In this document: positions 6,048 to 12,075 of the stretch, one piece after another
Numbering within the stretch: position 1 is the stretch's first letter
How the letters are laid out: each line of letters opens with the position of its first letter
Source: Thermoleophilia bacterium
Lineage (GTDB): Bacteria; Actinomycetota; Thermoleophilia; Gaiellales; Gaiellaceae
Length of the DNA stretch: 13,568 bases
Direction: 5' to 3'
Assembly (NCBI GenBank): GCA_014534295.1
Contig: JACVRU010000031.1
Span: forward strand, 1 to 13,568
The notes under the pieces: model-generated
Seen by the model: the letters and a program-made list of their open reading frames with translations, nothing else
Database searches by the model: none
Told to the model about the DNA's origin: nothing
Made by a program: the position numbers and the translations under genes

Positions 6048-7658
6048 TCAGGCTGCCATCCGGCCGCGCGCCGGGAACACTTCGAGCTCGGGAGGCGGAC
6101 GGCGGAGGAACGAGCCGACGAGGAGCAGCGCGTCCGCCTCCTCCTCGCCGGCCTCGAGCCGCGCCGCCGCGAGACCCGCGTCGAGCTCGAGCCGCGCGCC
6201 CGCCCCGGGTGGGAGCGTGCGGGCGGCCGCGATGCGGCCGCCCGCGACGAGGAACGCGCGCCGAAACCCCTCCTCCACGGCCGGCACGACCAGCCATGCC
6301 TCGAGGGCGCGTAGCCGGTCGAGCTCGCGCACCCGGGCGGCGACCTGCTCGAGCGCGGTGATCCGGTCGCGAAGGCGCGCGGCGTCCTCGAAGCGAAGCG
6401 ACTCCGCGTGCGCCCGCAGCCTGCGACGGAGCGCCGGCAGCGCCTGCTCGGGACGGTCGAAGCCGTCGAGGGCCCGCGCCGCCAGCCGGGCCTTCGCGCG
6501 ACTCGCCAGCGGGCCGAGCGGGCCCGGCTGCTCCGAGAGGACCCAGCCGGCCCCGCGGCGCCGGAGGTAGACCTGCGGCCGCTTGCCGCGCGCGTTCGCG
6601 GGCGGGCGGAGCTCCCGGATCAGGCGCAGCTCCTCGAGCGCCGCCTCGAGCTCCGAGCCGAGCACGCGCCACTCGATCTCAGCCACCGCGGCGAGGGCGG
6701 CCTCGACAGACGGCCGCTGCCGCCCGGAGCCGAAGTACGAGCGCAGCCGGGCGCGGAGGTCGCGGGCACGGCCGACGTAGAGCACGGAGCCGTGCACGTC
6801 GCGGAACAGGTAGACGCCCGGCCGCGGCGGGGCGCCGTGGACGAGCGACCGCTTCGCGTGCACGCGCCGCGCCTGCGGCGTTGCGAGGTCGACGAGCTCC
6901 GCGACCGTCCGGGCGCCCCGCTCCTGGGCGAGGCCGATCAGGGCGAGCAGGATCTCCGCGGTCGCCTCGGCGTCCGGCAGCGCGCGGTGGCACGGGCTCG
7001 TCGCGGTGCCGAAGAAGTGGGACAGCGCCACGAGCGAGCAGCGTGAGGTGCGGCCGGCGAGCAGACGCCGGGCGAGCCAGACCGTGTCGACGACCGGCGC
7101 GGCGACCCGCCGGCCGGTGAGCCGCTCGAGCTCCCGGTCGAGGAACGCGAGGTCGAAGCGCGCGTTGTGCGCGACGAGGACGGCGTCCCCGGCGAAGGCG
7201 AGGAACCGGCGGACCGCCGCGGCGGGCGGGGGGGCCCGGCGAAGCTCGGCGTCCGCCAGGCCCGTCAGCGAGGCGACGGCGGCCGGCAGCGGCTCGCCGG
7301 GGCGGACGAGCGTCTGGAACGTTTCCGCCCGCTCGAGCCGCTCGACCCGGACCGCCCCGATCTCGCAGATGCGCGAGCGCCCCGGCGAGAGCCCGGTCGT
7401 CTCGAGGTCGAGGACGACGTAGCTCGCCTCCTCCAGGAGGAGCGACGCTCCGGCGGGCGCGGCGAGGCCGACCGCCGCGCCACGCCACGCGAGCCGCGCG
7501 TCGTCGTCGACGATCTCCTGGAGCAGCGTCCGGGCGAAGCCGGCCGGCACGTGGCGCAGCGCGAACAGGTCGCGGGCGGCCTCCTCCGCCGGCACCGGGC
7601 CGCGGCGCGCCTGGACGAGCTCCACGAGCCGGTCGGCCGAGTCCAGCCGCAGCTGCAT
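6048..7658 (-). CDS. DEDDh 3'-5' exonuclease fused to a GIY-YIG (UvrC/Cho-like) endonuclease
   Basis: A predicted DNA-repair nuclease of 536 residues. Residues 1-70 look like a small helical domain of unknown role. Residues about 78-245 are a DnaQ-type exonuclease: D84-x-E86 in VVLDLETTG, Asp169 in HNARFDLAFL, His224 and Asp229 in CHRALPDAEAT. Residues about 278-350 are a GIY-YIG nuclease like the UvrC N-terminus (GVYLFRD, VLYVGRARDLRARLRSYF, then SELEA with the likely metal-binding Glu). Residues 418-440 (RFEDAARLRDRITALE) resemble the UvrB-interacting UVR motif. The RNase H-like and HhH parts of UvrC are missing, so it should cut only 3' of lesions, as E. coli Cho does. The same fused design is known in mycobacteria (Rv2191). 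The ATG start has a -35/-10 promoter with six bases of leader, and a LexA box in the spacer. Confidence 0.92.
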   Translation of the reverse strand: MQLRLDSADRLVELVQARRGPVPAEEAARDLFALRHVPAGFARTLLQEIVDDDARLAWRGAAVGLAAPAGASLLLEEASYVVLDLETTGLSPGRSRICEIGAVRVERLERAETFQTLVRPGEPLPAAVASLTGLADAELRRAPPPAAAVRRFLAFAGDAVLVAHNARFDLAFLDRELERLTGRRVAAPVVDTVWLARRLLAGRTSRCSLVALSHFFGTATSPCHRALPDAEATAEILLALIGLAQERGARTVAELVDLATPQARRVHAKRSLVHGAPPRPGVYLFRDVHGSVLYVGRARDLRARLRSYFGSGRQRPSVEAALAAVAEIEWRVLGSELEAALEELRLIRELRPPANARGKRPQVYLRRRGAGWVLSEQPGPLGPLASRAKARLAARALDGFDRPEQALPALRRRLRAHAESLRFEDAARLRDRITALEQVAARVRELDRLRALEAWLVVPAVEEGFRRAFLVAGGRIAAARTLPPGAGARLELDAGLAAARLEAGEEEADALLLVGSFLRRPPPELEVFPARGRMAA

Positions 7659-7664
7659 GCCGAC

Positions 7665-7693
7665 AGGCTAGTCGAACGTGTGTTCGTGTTCAA
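7665..7693 (-). promoter_or_regulatory. Core promoter of the nuclease gene
   Basis: On the minus strand a -35 TTGAAC (7688-7693), a spacer of exactly 17 bases (7671-7687) and a -10 TAGCCT (7665-7670) are followed after six bases by the ATG. This is the best-formed promoter in the window and predicts a leaderless transcript. The spacer is almost filled by the LexA-box palindrome. Confidence 0.7.
7673..7686. promoter_or_regulatory. LexA operator (SOS box)
   Basis: CGAACGTGTGTTCG is a perfect inverted repeat with 5-base arms and a GTGT centre. It fits the Gram-positive/actinobacterial LexA consensus CGAAC-RNRY-GTTCG at every position. It lies wholly between the -35 and -10 of the nuclease promoter, where bound LexA would block RNA polymerase. 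This predicts DNA-damage induction of the nuclease, as is known for E. coli cho. Confidence 0.8.
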
Positions 7694-7699
7694 GGCCGA

Positions 7700-7730
7700 G
7701 GAAAGGGCCGCGTCCTCGGCGGCCCTTTCC
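7700..7730 (-). terminator. Hairpin terminator downstream of the HU gene
   Basis: GGAAAGGGCCGC (7700-7711) and GCGGCCCTTTCC (7719-7730) form a perfect 12-bp stem with a seven-base loop. It starts 23 bases after the HU stop in the direction of transcription. There is no long T-run after it, only TCGGCCTTG, so it would be the I-shaped or L-shaped kind common in actinobacteria. It also shields the LexA-controlled promoter from HU read-through. Confidence 0.7.
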
Positions 7731-7753
7731 GACTCCCGGAGGAGGAGGGTCTC

Positions 7754-8053
7754 CTAGAATCCGCCTCCGCCGCCGCCGCTCTTGACGGCGCTCTTGAGGG
7801 AGCTGCCGGCGGAGAACTTCGGCACGTTCGCCGCAGGGATGTGCACCTTCTGGCTCGGGTTCCGCGGGTTCACGCCTTCGCGCGCCTTGCGATGCGCGGT
7901 CGAGAACTTCCCGAAGCCGGTGAAGGTCACGGCGTCGCCCGACTTCAGCGCGTCCGTGACCGAGTCGAGGAACGCGTCGACGGCCTTGGCCGCGTCACGC
8001 TGCGAGAGGCCGGCCTTCTGCGCGACCCGACCCACAAACTCCTGCTTCGTCAC
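7754..8053 (-). CDS. HU-family DNA-binding protein
   Basis: This 99-residue histone-like protein bends and compacts DNA as a dimer. TKQEFVGRVAQKAGLSQRDA forms the N-terminal helices. VTFTGFGKF (about 42-50) and REGVNPRNPSQKVHIPAANVPKFSAG (about 58-83) are the beta arms with the DNA-intercalating Pro of the NP motif, a hallmark of HU/IHF. The short tail KSAVKSGGGGGGF is glycine-rich and lacks the long lysine/alanine extension of mycobacterial HupB. A longer frame reaches an ATG at 8105-8107, but I chose the GTG at 8051-8053: it has the window's clearest ribosome site, AGGAGGAG (8060-8067), six bases upstream, and it begins the conserved TKQEF. Promoter and terminator frame it as a single-gene unit. 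Confidence 0.95.
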   Translation of the reverse strand: MTKQEFVGRVAQKAGLSQRDAAKAVDAFLDSVTDALKSGDAVTFTGFGKFSTAHRKAREGVNPRNPSQKVHIPAANVPKFSAGSSLKSAVKSGGGGGGF

Positions 8054-8090
8054 GTTTCTCTCCTCCTGTCGCTGTCGGAAATCGGTCGGG

Positions 8091-8120
8091 ACCCTAGCAC
8101 CCCGCATCCATTCCGCTCAA
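8091..8120 (-). promoter_or_regulatory. Promoter of the HU gene
   Basis: On the minus strand TTGAGC (-35, 8115-8120), an 18-base spacer and TGC-TAGGGT (extended -10, 8091-8096) stand about 38 bases before the GTG. This leaves a roughly 30-base leader containing the strong AGGAGGAG site, unlike the near-leaderless starts elsewhere in the window. Confidence 0.6.
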
Positions 8121-8144
8121 CCATGCGGGTTTCCGGGACTTTTA

Positions 8145-8675
8145 TCAGGTCGACAGGACGGCAGAGGCGCGAAAGAGCGGCCGGAGGCGGACGGCGTGCC
8201 GCGCGAGCAGGTCGGACCCGCCCTCCTCGCGGTCGACGACGCACACGGCGGCCCTTACCTTCAGCCCCGCCTCGCGCAGCGCCTCGACGGCCTCGAGGGC
8301 CGCCCCGCCCGAGGTGACGACGTCCTCGACGAGGCAAACGGTCTCCCCTTCCTCGAAGGCGCCCTCGAGGCGGTTGCCGGTCCCGTACGCCTTCGCGGAG
8401 CCGCGGACGATGACGAACGGCAGCCCCGAGGCGAGCGATGCGGAGGCGGCGAGCGGGACCGCACCCAGCTCGGGGCCGGCGAGCCGGACGGCGTCCGGCT
8501 CGGCTGCTCGCACCGCGTCCCCGATCCGGCCGCCGAGCTCGCCGAGCAGCTCGGGGACGGTCAGGAACAGGTACTTGTCGAGGTAGTACGGCGAGCGCTT
8601 GCCCGAGCGGAGGAGGAAGTCCCCCTCGAGCAGCGCGTGGCGGCGAATCGCCGCCAGCAGCTCGGCGTCGGTCAC
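8145..8675 (-). CDS. pyrE: Orotate phosphoribosyltransferase
   Basis: It joins orotate to PRPP to give OMP, the substrate of PyrF. The 176-residue protein carries the PRPP-binding signature VCLVEDVVTSGGAALEA (about 113-129), the flexible-loop region VRGSAKAYGTGNRLEG (about 90-104) and the orotate/PRPP site RSGKRSPYYLDKY (about 23-35). The loop keeps Arg91 and Lys95. The GTG start overlaps the stop of the small membrane-protein gene as GTGA and has no clear ribosome site, so translational coupling is likely. About 90 bases separate its stop from the HU start; these hold the HU promoter. I see no pyrimidine-responsive attenuator. Confidence 0.95.
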   Translation of the reverse strand: MTDAELLAAIRRHALLEGDFLLRSGKRSPYYLDKYLFLTVPELLGELGGRIGDAVRAAEPDAVRLAGPELGAVPLAASASLASGLPFVIVRGSAKAYGTGNRLEGAFEEGETVCLVEDVVTSGGAALEAVEALREAGLKVRAAVCVVDREEGGSDLLARHAVRLRPLFRASAVLST

Positions 8676-8872
8676 GCGCCGGCGCGGGCGAGGGCGAGCG
8701 CGTGGCGCGCGGCGCCGAGCATGCGCTCCGCCTGGGGCAGCCGCGGGTCCAGCGAGACCATCGAGCCGTCCTCGTAGAGGACGTCGACGCGGGGCCTGGC
8801 CCTCCGGCGGCGAGCGACGAGCGCGACCGCACCGGCGACCGCGCCGAGCGCGACGAGGCTACGCCGCCTCAT
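8672..8872 (-). CDS. Small single-pass membrane protein of unknown function
   Basis: A 66-residue protein: a basic start (MRRR), one hydrophobic segment (about 5-20, SLVALGAVAGAVALVA), a run of arginines (21-26), then a soluble tail VDVLYEDGSMVSLDPRLPQAERMLGAARHALALARAGA. By the positive-inside rule the arginine cluster after the helix suggests a cytoplasmic tail. The frame stays open further upstream to 9025, but that part is read out of frame through the Roadblock-like gene. The ATG at 8870-8872 overlaps that gene's end by 14 bases, and its stop overlaps pyrE. I do not recognise a family. The tight overlap on both sides and the plausible membrane segment argue that it is a real gene. Confidence 0.65.
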   Translation of the reverse strand: MRRRSLVALGAVAGAVALVARRRRARPRVDVLYEDGSMVSLDPRLPQAERMLGAARHALALARAGA

Positions 8873-9257
8873 CGCGCTCCTTCGGCTTCCTCGGCGCTCG
8901 CTTCTTCGGCGGCTCGGGCTTCGGCGTCTCGGCGAGCCGTCGCAGGCACGTGCGCAGGTCGTAGAGCACGAGCCCGGAGGGCGCGCCGCGACCCGTGACG
9001 GCGGCGACGAGCCGCTCCCCGTCACACACGGCGAAGAAGCTCCCCTGCCCCGTCGCGGCCTCCACGCCGACGGCGCGGTCGCCGGCCTCGCGCACGAGCT
9101 CCGCCGCGGCCCGGGCGAGAGCCCGGCCGGCCGGATCCGCCAGCGTCGACGCCTCCGCCTCTCCCTCGGGAGAGGCGATCACGGCGGCCTCGATCTGCGC
9201 CGAGAGCTCGGTCAGGTCCGCCAGGGCCATGTCGGCCTTGTTTGGGGCAGCGTTCAC
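8859..9257 (-). CDS. Roadblock/LC7-like domain protein
   Basis: Roadblock/LC7 proteins are small dimeric regulators of GTPases such as MglA. Residues about 10-112 (of 132) have the expected pattern: an N-terminal helix, the strand AAVIASPEGEAEAS, a long helix ADPAGRALARAAAELVRE, a strand with GQGSFFAVCDGERLVAAVTG, then GLVLYDLRTCLRRL. The last 20 residues are lysine/proline-rich and probably disordered. The GTG at 9255-9257 is used here; an internal ATG at 9228-9230, ten codons in, begins MALADLTEL and is an equally good start. No partner GTPase gene is in the window. It shares a 23-base divergent gap with the YihY gene and leads into the small membrane protein and pyrE genes. The family call is moderate, from pattern only. 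Confidence 0.65.
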   Translation of the reverse strand: MNAAPNKADMALADLTELSAQIEAAVIASPEGEAEASTLADPAGRALARAAAELVREAGDRAVGVEAATGQGSFFAVCDGERLVAAVTGRGAPSGLVLYDLRTCLRRLAETPKPEPPKKRAPRKPKERDEAA

Positions 9258-9275
9258 GGCGGCCTACGATACTGC
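9242..9275. promoter_or_regulatory. Overlapping divergent promoters of the Roadblock-like and YihY genes
   Basis: On the plus strand TTGGGG (9242-9247), a 17-base spacer and TACGAT (9265-9270) stand ten bases before the YihY GTG, giving an almost leaderless start. On the minus strand TATCGT (9267-9272) stands nine bases before the Roadblock GTG. The two -10 elements share four bases, so the two directions should compete. The plus-strand -35 lies inside the Roadblock-like coding region. Confidence 0.45.
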
Positions 9276-9280
9276 GCCCC

Positions 9281-10108
9281 GTGCGCCGGGGGTTCACGAG
9301 GCTGTTCCACAAGTTTTTCGCCGACCGAGGGACCCACCTCGCCGCGATGATCGCCTACTTCGCGCTGCTCTCCTTCGTCCCGCTCGTCTTCCTCGCGCTG
9401 GCGCTCCTCGGCCTGGCCGGCCGGGCCGACGAGCAGAGCTTCTTCGTCACCGAGCTGACTCACATGTTCCCCGGCAGCTCGGTGCGCCGGATCGTGGACG
9501 TGGTCGAGACCCTGCGGGAGAACGCGCTCGCGATCGGCCTCGTCGGCGGCGCCTTCCTCCTGTGGACGTCCCTCTCGCTGTTCAGCGTCCTCGAATCCGC
9601 CTTCAACATCGTCTACGGCCAGCCGAACCGGCCGTTCCTGAAGGGCAAGGCGATCGCGTCCGCGCTTCTCGTCGGATCGCTGATCCTGCTCTTCGCCGGC
9701 CTCGTCGTGGGCTCGATCGGCTTCGAGCTGCTCAAGCGCTACGCGGGCTGGATGGCGGACAGCGACGTGCTCGCGTACACGGTCTCGGTCGCGGTCTCGA
9801 CGGCGGCCGTGTTCATCTTCCTCGTCGTCACCTACTACGTGCTGACGAACGTCGCGCACACGTTCCTCGACGTGCTGCCGGGCGCCGTGCTCGGGGCGGT
9901 GCTCCTTCAGCTGACGTTCCAGGCGCTGCCGATGTACGTGCGCCTCTCGAGCGACCTCGTCACGCTCCAGGCGCTCGGCGCCCCCGTGATCCTGCTCGTC
10001 TGGCTCTACGTGATGGCGAACGTGATCGTCCTCGGCGCGGAGCTGAACTGGTGGCTCTCACGGGGGCGGGCCGAGCTGGGCGCCGAGGAGGTCCCGGGCC
10101 TCGCGTGA
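9281..10108 (+). CDS. YihY/BrkB-family integral membrane protein
   Basis: A 275-residue inner-membrane protein with about six hydrophobic segments (roughly 23-46, 82-106, 124-148, 163-190, 196-218 and 230-256). Family marks are LAAMIAYFALLSFVPL in the first helix, WTSLSLFSVLESAFNIVYG after the second, and the C-terminal LGAPVILLVWLYVMANVIVLGAELN. The family was once called ribonuclease BN in error; its real role is unknown, with transport or envelope stress suggested. The open frame extends to a TTG at 9242, but that part overlaps the promoter and adds arginine-rich residues, so I take the GTG at 9281-9283. It converges on rdgB with a 17-base gap. Confidence 0.9.
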   Translation: MRRGFTRLFHKFFADRGTHLAAMIAYFALLSFVPLVFLALALLGLAGRADEQSFFVTELTHMFPGSSVRRIVDVVETLRENALAIGLVGGAFLLWTSLSLFSVLESAFNIVYGQPNRPFLKGKAIASALLVGSLILLFAGLVVGSIGFELLKRYAGWMADSDVLAYTVSVAVSTAAVFIFLVVTYYVLTNVAHTFLDVLPGAVLGAVLLQLTFQALPMYVRLSSDLVTLQALGAPVILLVWLYVMANVIVLGAELNWWLSRGRAELGAEEVPGLA

Positions 10109-10120
10109 CACTTTCCTTGA

Positions 10121-10135
10121 CGGGGTCAGACCCCG
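10121..10135. repeat. Short palindrome between convergent genes
   Basis: CGGGGTC and GACCCCG flank a single A, giving a perfect 7-base inverted repeat between the YihY stop (10106-10108) and over the rdgB stop (10126-10128). It could act as a terminator for both directions, though neither side has a T-run, or be a short dispersed repeat that supplies the last codons of rdgB. Confidence 0.45.
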
Positions 10136-10710
10136 CGTCGAGAGCGCGGCGAGCTCAGTGCGGCGAGGAGGGCCTGCGCGGCCCGCGCCCGATGCGAGTG
10201 CTCGCGCTTCCAGGCGTTGCCAAGCTCGGCGACGGTGCGTTTCTCACCGGCGGGGAGGAAGACCGGGTCGTAGCCGAAGCCTTCGCTCCCCCGGGCCGAC
10301 TCGGCGATTCGGCCGCGCAGGACTCCCGTCCCGCGTACCTCCACCCCCGACGGCGAGATGGCGACGAGCTCGCAGACGTAGCGCGCCTCCCGCGCCGGCC
10401 CGGTCATCCCCTCCAGCTGCGCCAGGAGCTTCTCCACCGGGTTCTCTCCGGGCCCGGCGAAGCGGGCGGAGAGCACTCCTGGCCCGCCCGCGAGCCCCTC
10501 GACCTCGATCCCGGAGTCCTCCCCGAGCGACCACGCGTCGCCCGACCGCCCGAACCGGGCCTTGATGCGTGCATTCTCGTAGTACGTCGCGCCGGTCTCC
10601 GGCGGCGGCTCGCCCGCGTCGTGGGTCTCCAGCCGCCAGCCGGGTAGCGCGGACTGAAGCTCCGCGAGCTTGTGCGGGTTCCCCGACGCGAGCCTGGCTA
10701 TGCGATCCAC
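10126..10710 (-). CDS. rdgB: XTP/dITP diphosphatase (RdgB/HAM1 family)
   Basis: It hydrolyses non-canonical purine triphosphates (dITP, XTP) to monophosphates plus pyrophosphate and so keeps them out of DNA. The 194-residue protein shows LASGNPHKLAEL (about 7-18, phosphate binding), TYYENARIKA (about 42-51; most members have TFEENA, so one Phe/Glu position is Tyr), LGEDSGIEVEGL (62-73, catalytic Asp65), GSEGFGYDPVF (141-151) and the C-terminal KREHSHRARA (168-177). The GTG start lies inside the end of the mgtC-like gene (13 bases shared) with no clear ribosome site, so coupling is likely. The last nine residues, SSPRSRRGV, are not conserved and are partly encoded by the palindrome at 10121-10135. 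Confidence 0.95.
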   Translation of the reverse strand: MDRIARLASGNPHKLAELQSALPGWRLETHDAGEPPPETGATYYENARIKARFGRSGDAWSLGEDSGIEVEGLAGGPGVLSARFAGPGENPVEKLLAQLEGMTGPAREARYVCELVAISPSGVEVRGTGVLRGRIAESARGSEGFGYDPVFLPAGEKRTVAELGNAWKREHSHRARAAQALLAALSSPRSRRGV

Positions 10711-11381
10711 TCGACGCGGCGGACATGCTCGAGGTCGTGCAGGCGGTCGACGAGTTCCGCGCCGAGCCTGGCCTGCGGGGTCCTGATCTCCGCGACGACC
10801 ACGCGCTCGTCGCCGCTCTCGTCGAGCTGGAGCGAGTCGATCCGCACCCCGGCCCGCTCCAGCTCCTCCACCACGGGCGCGGCACTCGACCCGCCCGACA
10901 GCGTGACGACGAGCCGCCCCTCCTCCGGCCTGAGCCGCACGACCGCCCGGTAGGCGAGCTGACGGAGCGGATAGAGCGAGAAGAGCACGAGCCCGGTACC
11001 GATCACGGCGACGCTGTAGTAGCCCGCGCCCGTCGCCATCCCAATCGCGGCGACCACCCAGAGGGTCGCCGCCGTCGTCAGCCCGCGGACTGAGAGCCCC
11101 TGCCGGATGATCGCGCCGGCGCCGAGGAAGCCGATGCCGGTCACGATCTGGGCCGCGATGCGCGTCGGGTCGAGGGTGATGCCGGTCTCGAGCCCGTAGC
11201 GGAAGTCGGCGAACCCGTAGGCGGACACGAGCGTGAACACGGCCGCGCCGACCGAGACGAGCAGGTGCGTCCGCAGGCCGGCTTCCCGCTCGCGCAGCTC
11301 GCGCTCGAGCCCGATCGCGCCCCCCAGCACCGCGGCCAGGGCGAGGCGGATCGTGACCTCGTCCCAGCCGAGCTCAGGCAC
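10698..11381 (-). CDS. MgtC/SapB-family membrane protein
   Basis: A 227-residue membrane protein. Five hydrophobic segments (about 8-25, 38-57, 75-92, 101-118 and 121-138) make up the MgtC core; signature blocks are GGAIGLERELREREAGLRTHLLV (split here as GGAIGLERE and GLRTHLLV), TGIGFLGAGAII and SVRGLTTAATLWVVAAIG. The soluble tail (about 145-227) has the ACT-like fold seen in long MgtC proteins. Enterobacterial and mycobacterial MgtC matter for growth at low Mg2+ and inhibit ATP synthase, but members outside pathogens are mostly uncharacterised. The GTG start overlaps the rph stop by eight bases. Its position between rph and rdgB, which are usually adjacent, is unusual. Confidence 0.9.
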   Translation of the reverse strand: MPELGWDEVTIRLALAAVLGGAIGLERELREREAGLRTHLLVSVGAAVFTLVSAYGFADFRYGLETGITLDPTRIAAQIVTGIGFLGAGAIIRQGLSVRGLTTAATLWVVAAIGMATGAGYYSVAVIGTGLVLFSLYPLRQLAYRAVVRLRPEEGRLVVTLSGGSSAAPVVEELERAGVRIDSLQLDESGDERVVVAEIRTPQARLGAELVDRLHDLEHVRRVEWIA

Positions 11382-12075
11382 GCTCGACCGCTTCCCGCTG
11401 CGCGGCCGCGATCTCCTCGATCCCGGCGGCCGCGAGCTCGAGCAGGTCGTCCAGAAGCTCCCGCGAGAACGGCGCCTGCTCCGCGGTCGCCTGCACCTCG
11501 ACGAGGCGCGCGCCGCCGGTCATGGCCACGTTCATGTCCACCTCGGCGCCCGAGTCCTCCACGTAGTCGAGGTCGAGGAGCGCGGCCCCGTCGACCACGC
11601 CGACGGAGACGGCGGCGATCGAGTCCGCCAGGGTGCGGCCGAGGCCGAGCCGGTCGAGCGCGCGCCTGGCCGCGACGTAGGCCCCGGAGATCGCTGCGCA
11701 GCGCGTTCCGCCGTCTGCCTGGAGCACGTCGCAGTCGAGCCACAACGTCCGCTCGCCGAGCGCCTCGAAGTCCGCGACGGAGCGGAGCGCCCGGCCGATC
11801 AGCCGCTGGATCTCGACGGTGCGCCCGCTCTGCTTGCCCCGCGCCGCCTCGCGGTCCGTGCGGTCGCCCGTCGAGGCCGGCAGCAGCGAGTACTCGGCGG
11901 TGATCCAGCCGCGTCCGCGTCCGGAGAGCCAGCGCGGCACGCCCTCCTGGATCGTCGCGGTGCAGAGCACCCGCGTCTTGCCCTGGGAGAGGAGCACCGA
12001 GCCGTGCGGCTGCTCGAGGAAGTCGACCTCGAGCGCCAGCGGGCGGAGCTGGTCCGGCCGCCGTCCCTCCCTCAC
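11374..12075 (-). CDS. rph: Ribonuclease PH
   Basis: A phosphate-dependent 3'-5' exoribonuclease that trims tRNA 3' ends and works as a hexamer of RNase PH-fold subunits. The 233-residue protein has the N-terminal block GRRPDQLRPLALE, the strand GKTRVLCTATI, EYSLLPASTGDRTDREA with RNA-binding arginines, EIQRLIGRALRS, the phosphate site DGGTRCAAISGAY (about 121-133), and DLDYVEDSGAEVDMNVAM with the catalytic aspartates. The frame is open far upstream through murI, but I take the GTG at 12073-12075. It overlaps the murI stop as GTGA, has GGAGG seven bases upstream, and opens the conserved block. The family's usual length is about 240, so it is complete. Confidence 0.95.
   Translation of the reverse strand: MREGRRPDQLRPLALEVDFLEQPHGSVLLSQGKTRVLCTATIQEGVPRWLSGRGRGWITAEYSLLPASTGDRTDREAARGKQSGRTVEIQRLIGRALRSVADFEALGERTLWLDCDVLQADGGTRCAAISGAYVAARRALDRLGLGRTLADSIAAVSVGVVDGAALLDLDYVEDSGAEVDMNVAMTGGARLVEVQATAEQAPFSRELLDDLLELAAAGIEEIAAAQREAVERA

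Noticed and set aside
7314..7330. GGAACGTTTCC-like palindrome inside the nuclease gene as a second LexA site
   Set aside because: Spacing and arms do not fit CGAAC-n4-GTTCG, and it lies deep in coding sequence.
8054..8107. Longer HU start at the ATG at 8105-8107
   Set aside because: Adds 18 residues absent from the family and would place the strong AGGAGGAG site and the -10 element inside the coding region.
8101..8129. Imperfect hairpin CCCGCAT / ATGCGGG as a terminator for pyrE
   Set aside because: Only seven base pairs with a 15-base loop, no T-run in the pyrE direction, and it overlaps the HU -35; chance pairing is likely.
9242..9280. TTG start for the YihY protein
   Set aside because: The added 13 residues overlap the promoter elements and the Roadblock-like gene, and the conserved protein begins about at the GTG at 9281.
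8995..10647. 550-residue plus-strand frame spanning the YihY and rdgB genes
   Set aside because: Low-complexity Arg/Ala/Pro composition typical of shadow frames in high-GC DNA; two well-supported genes occupy the same bases.
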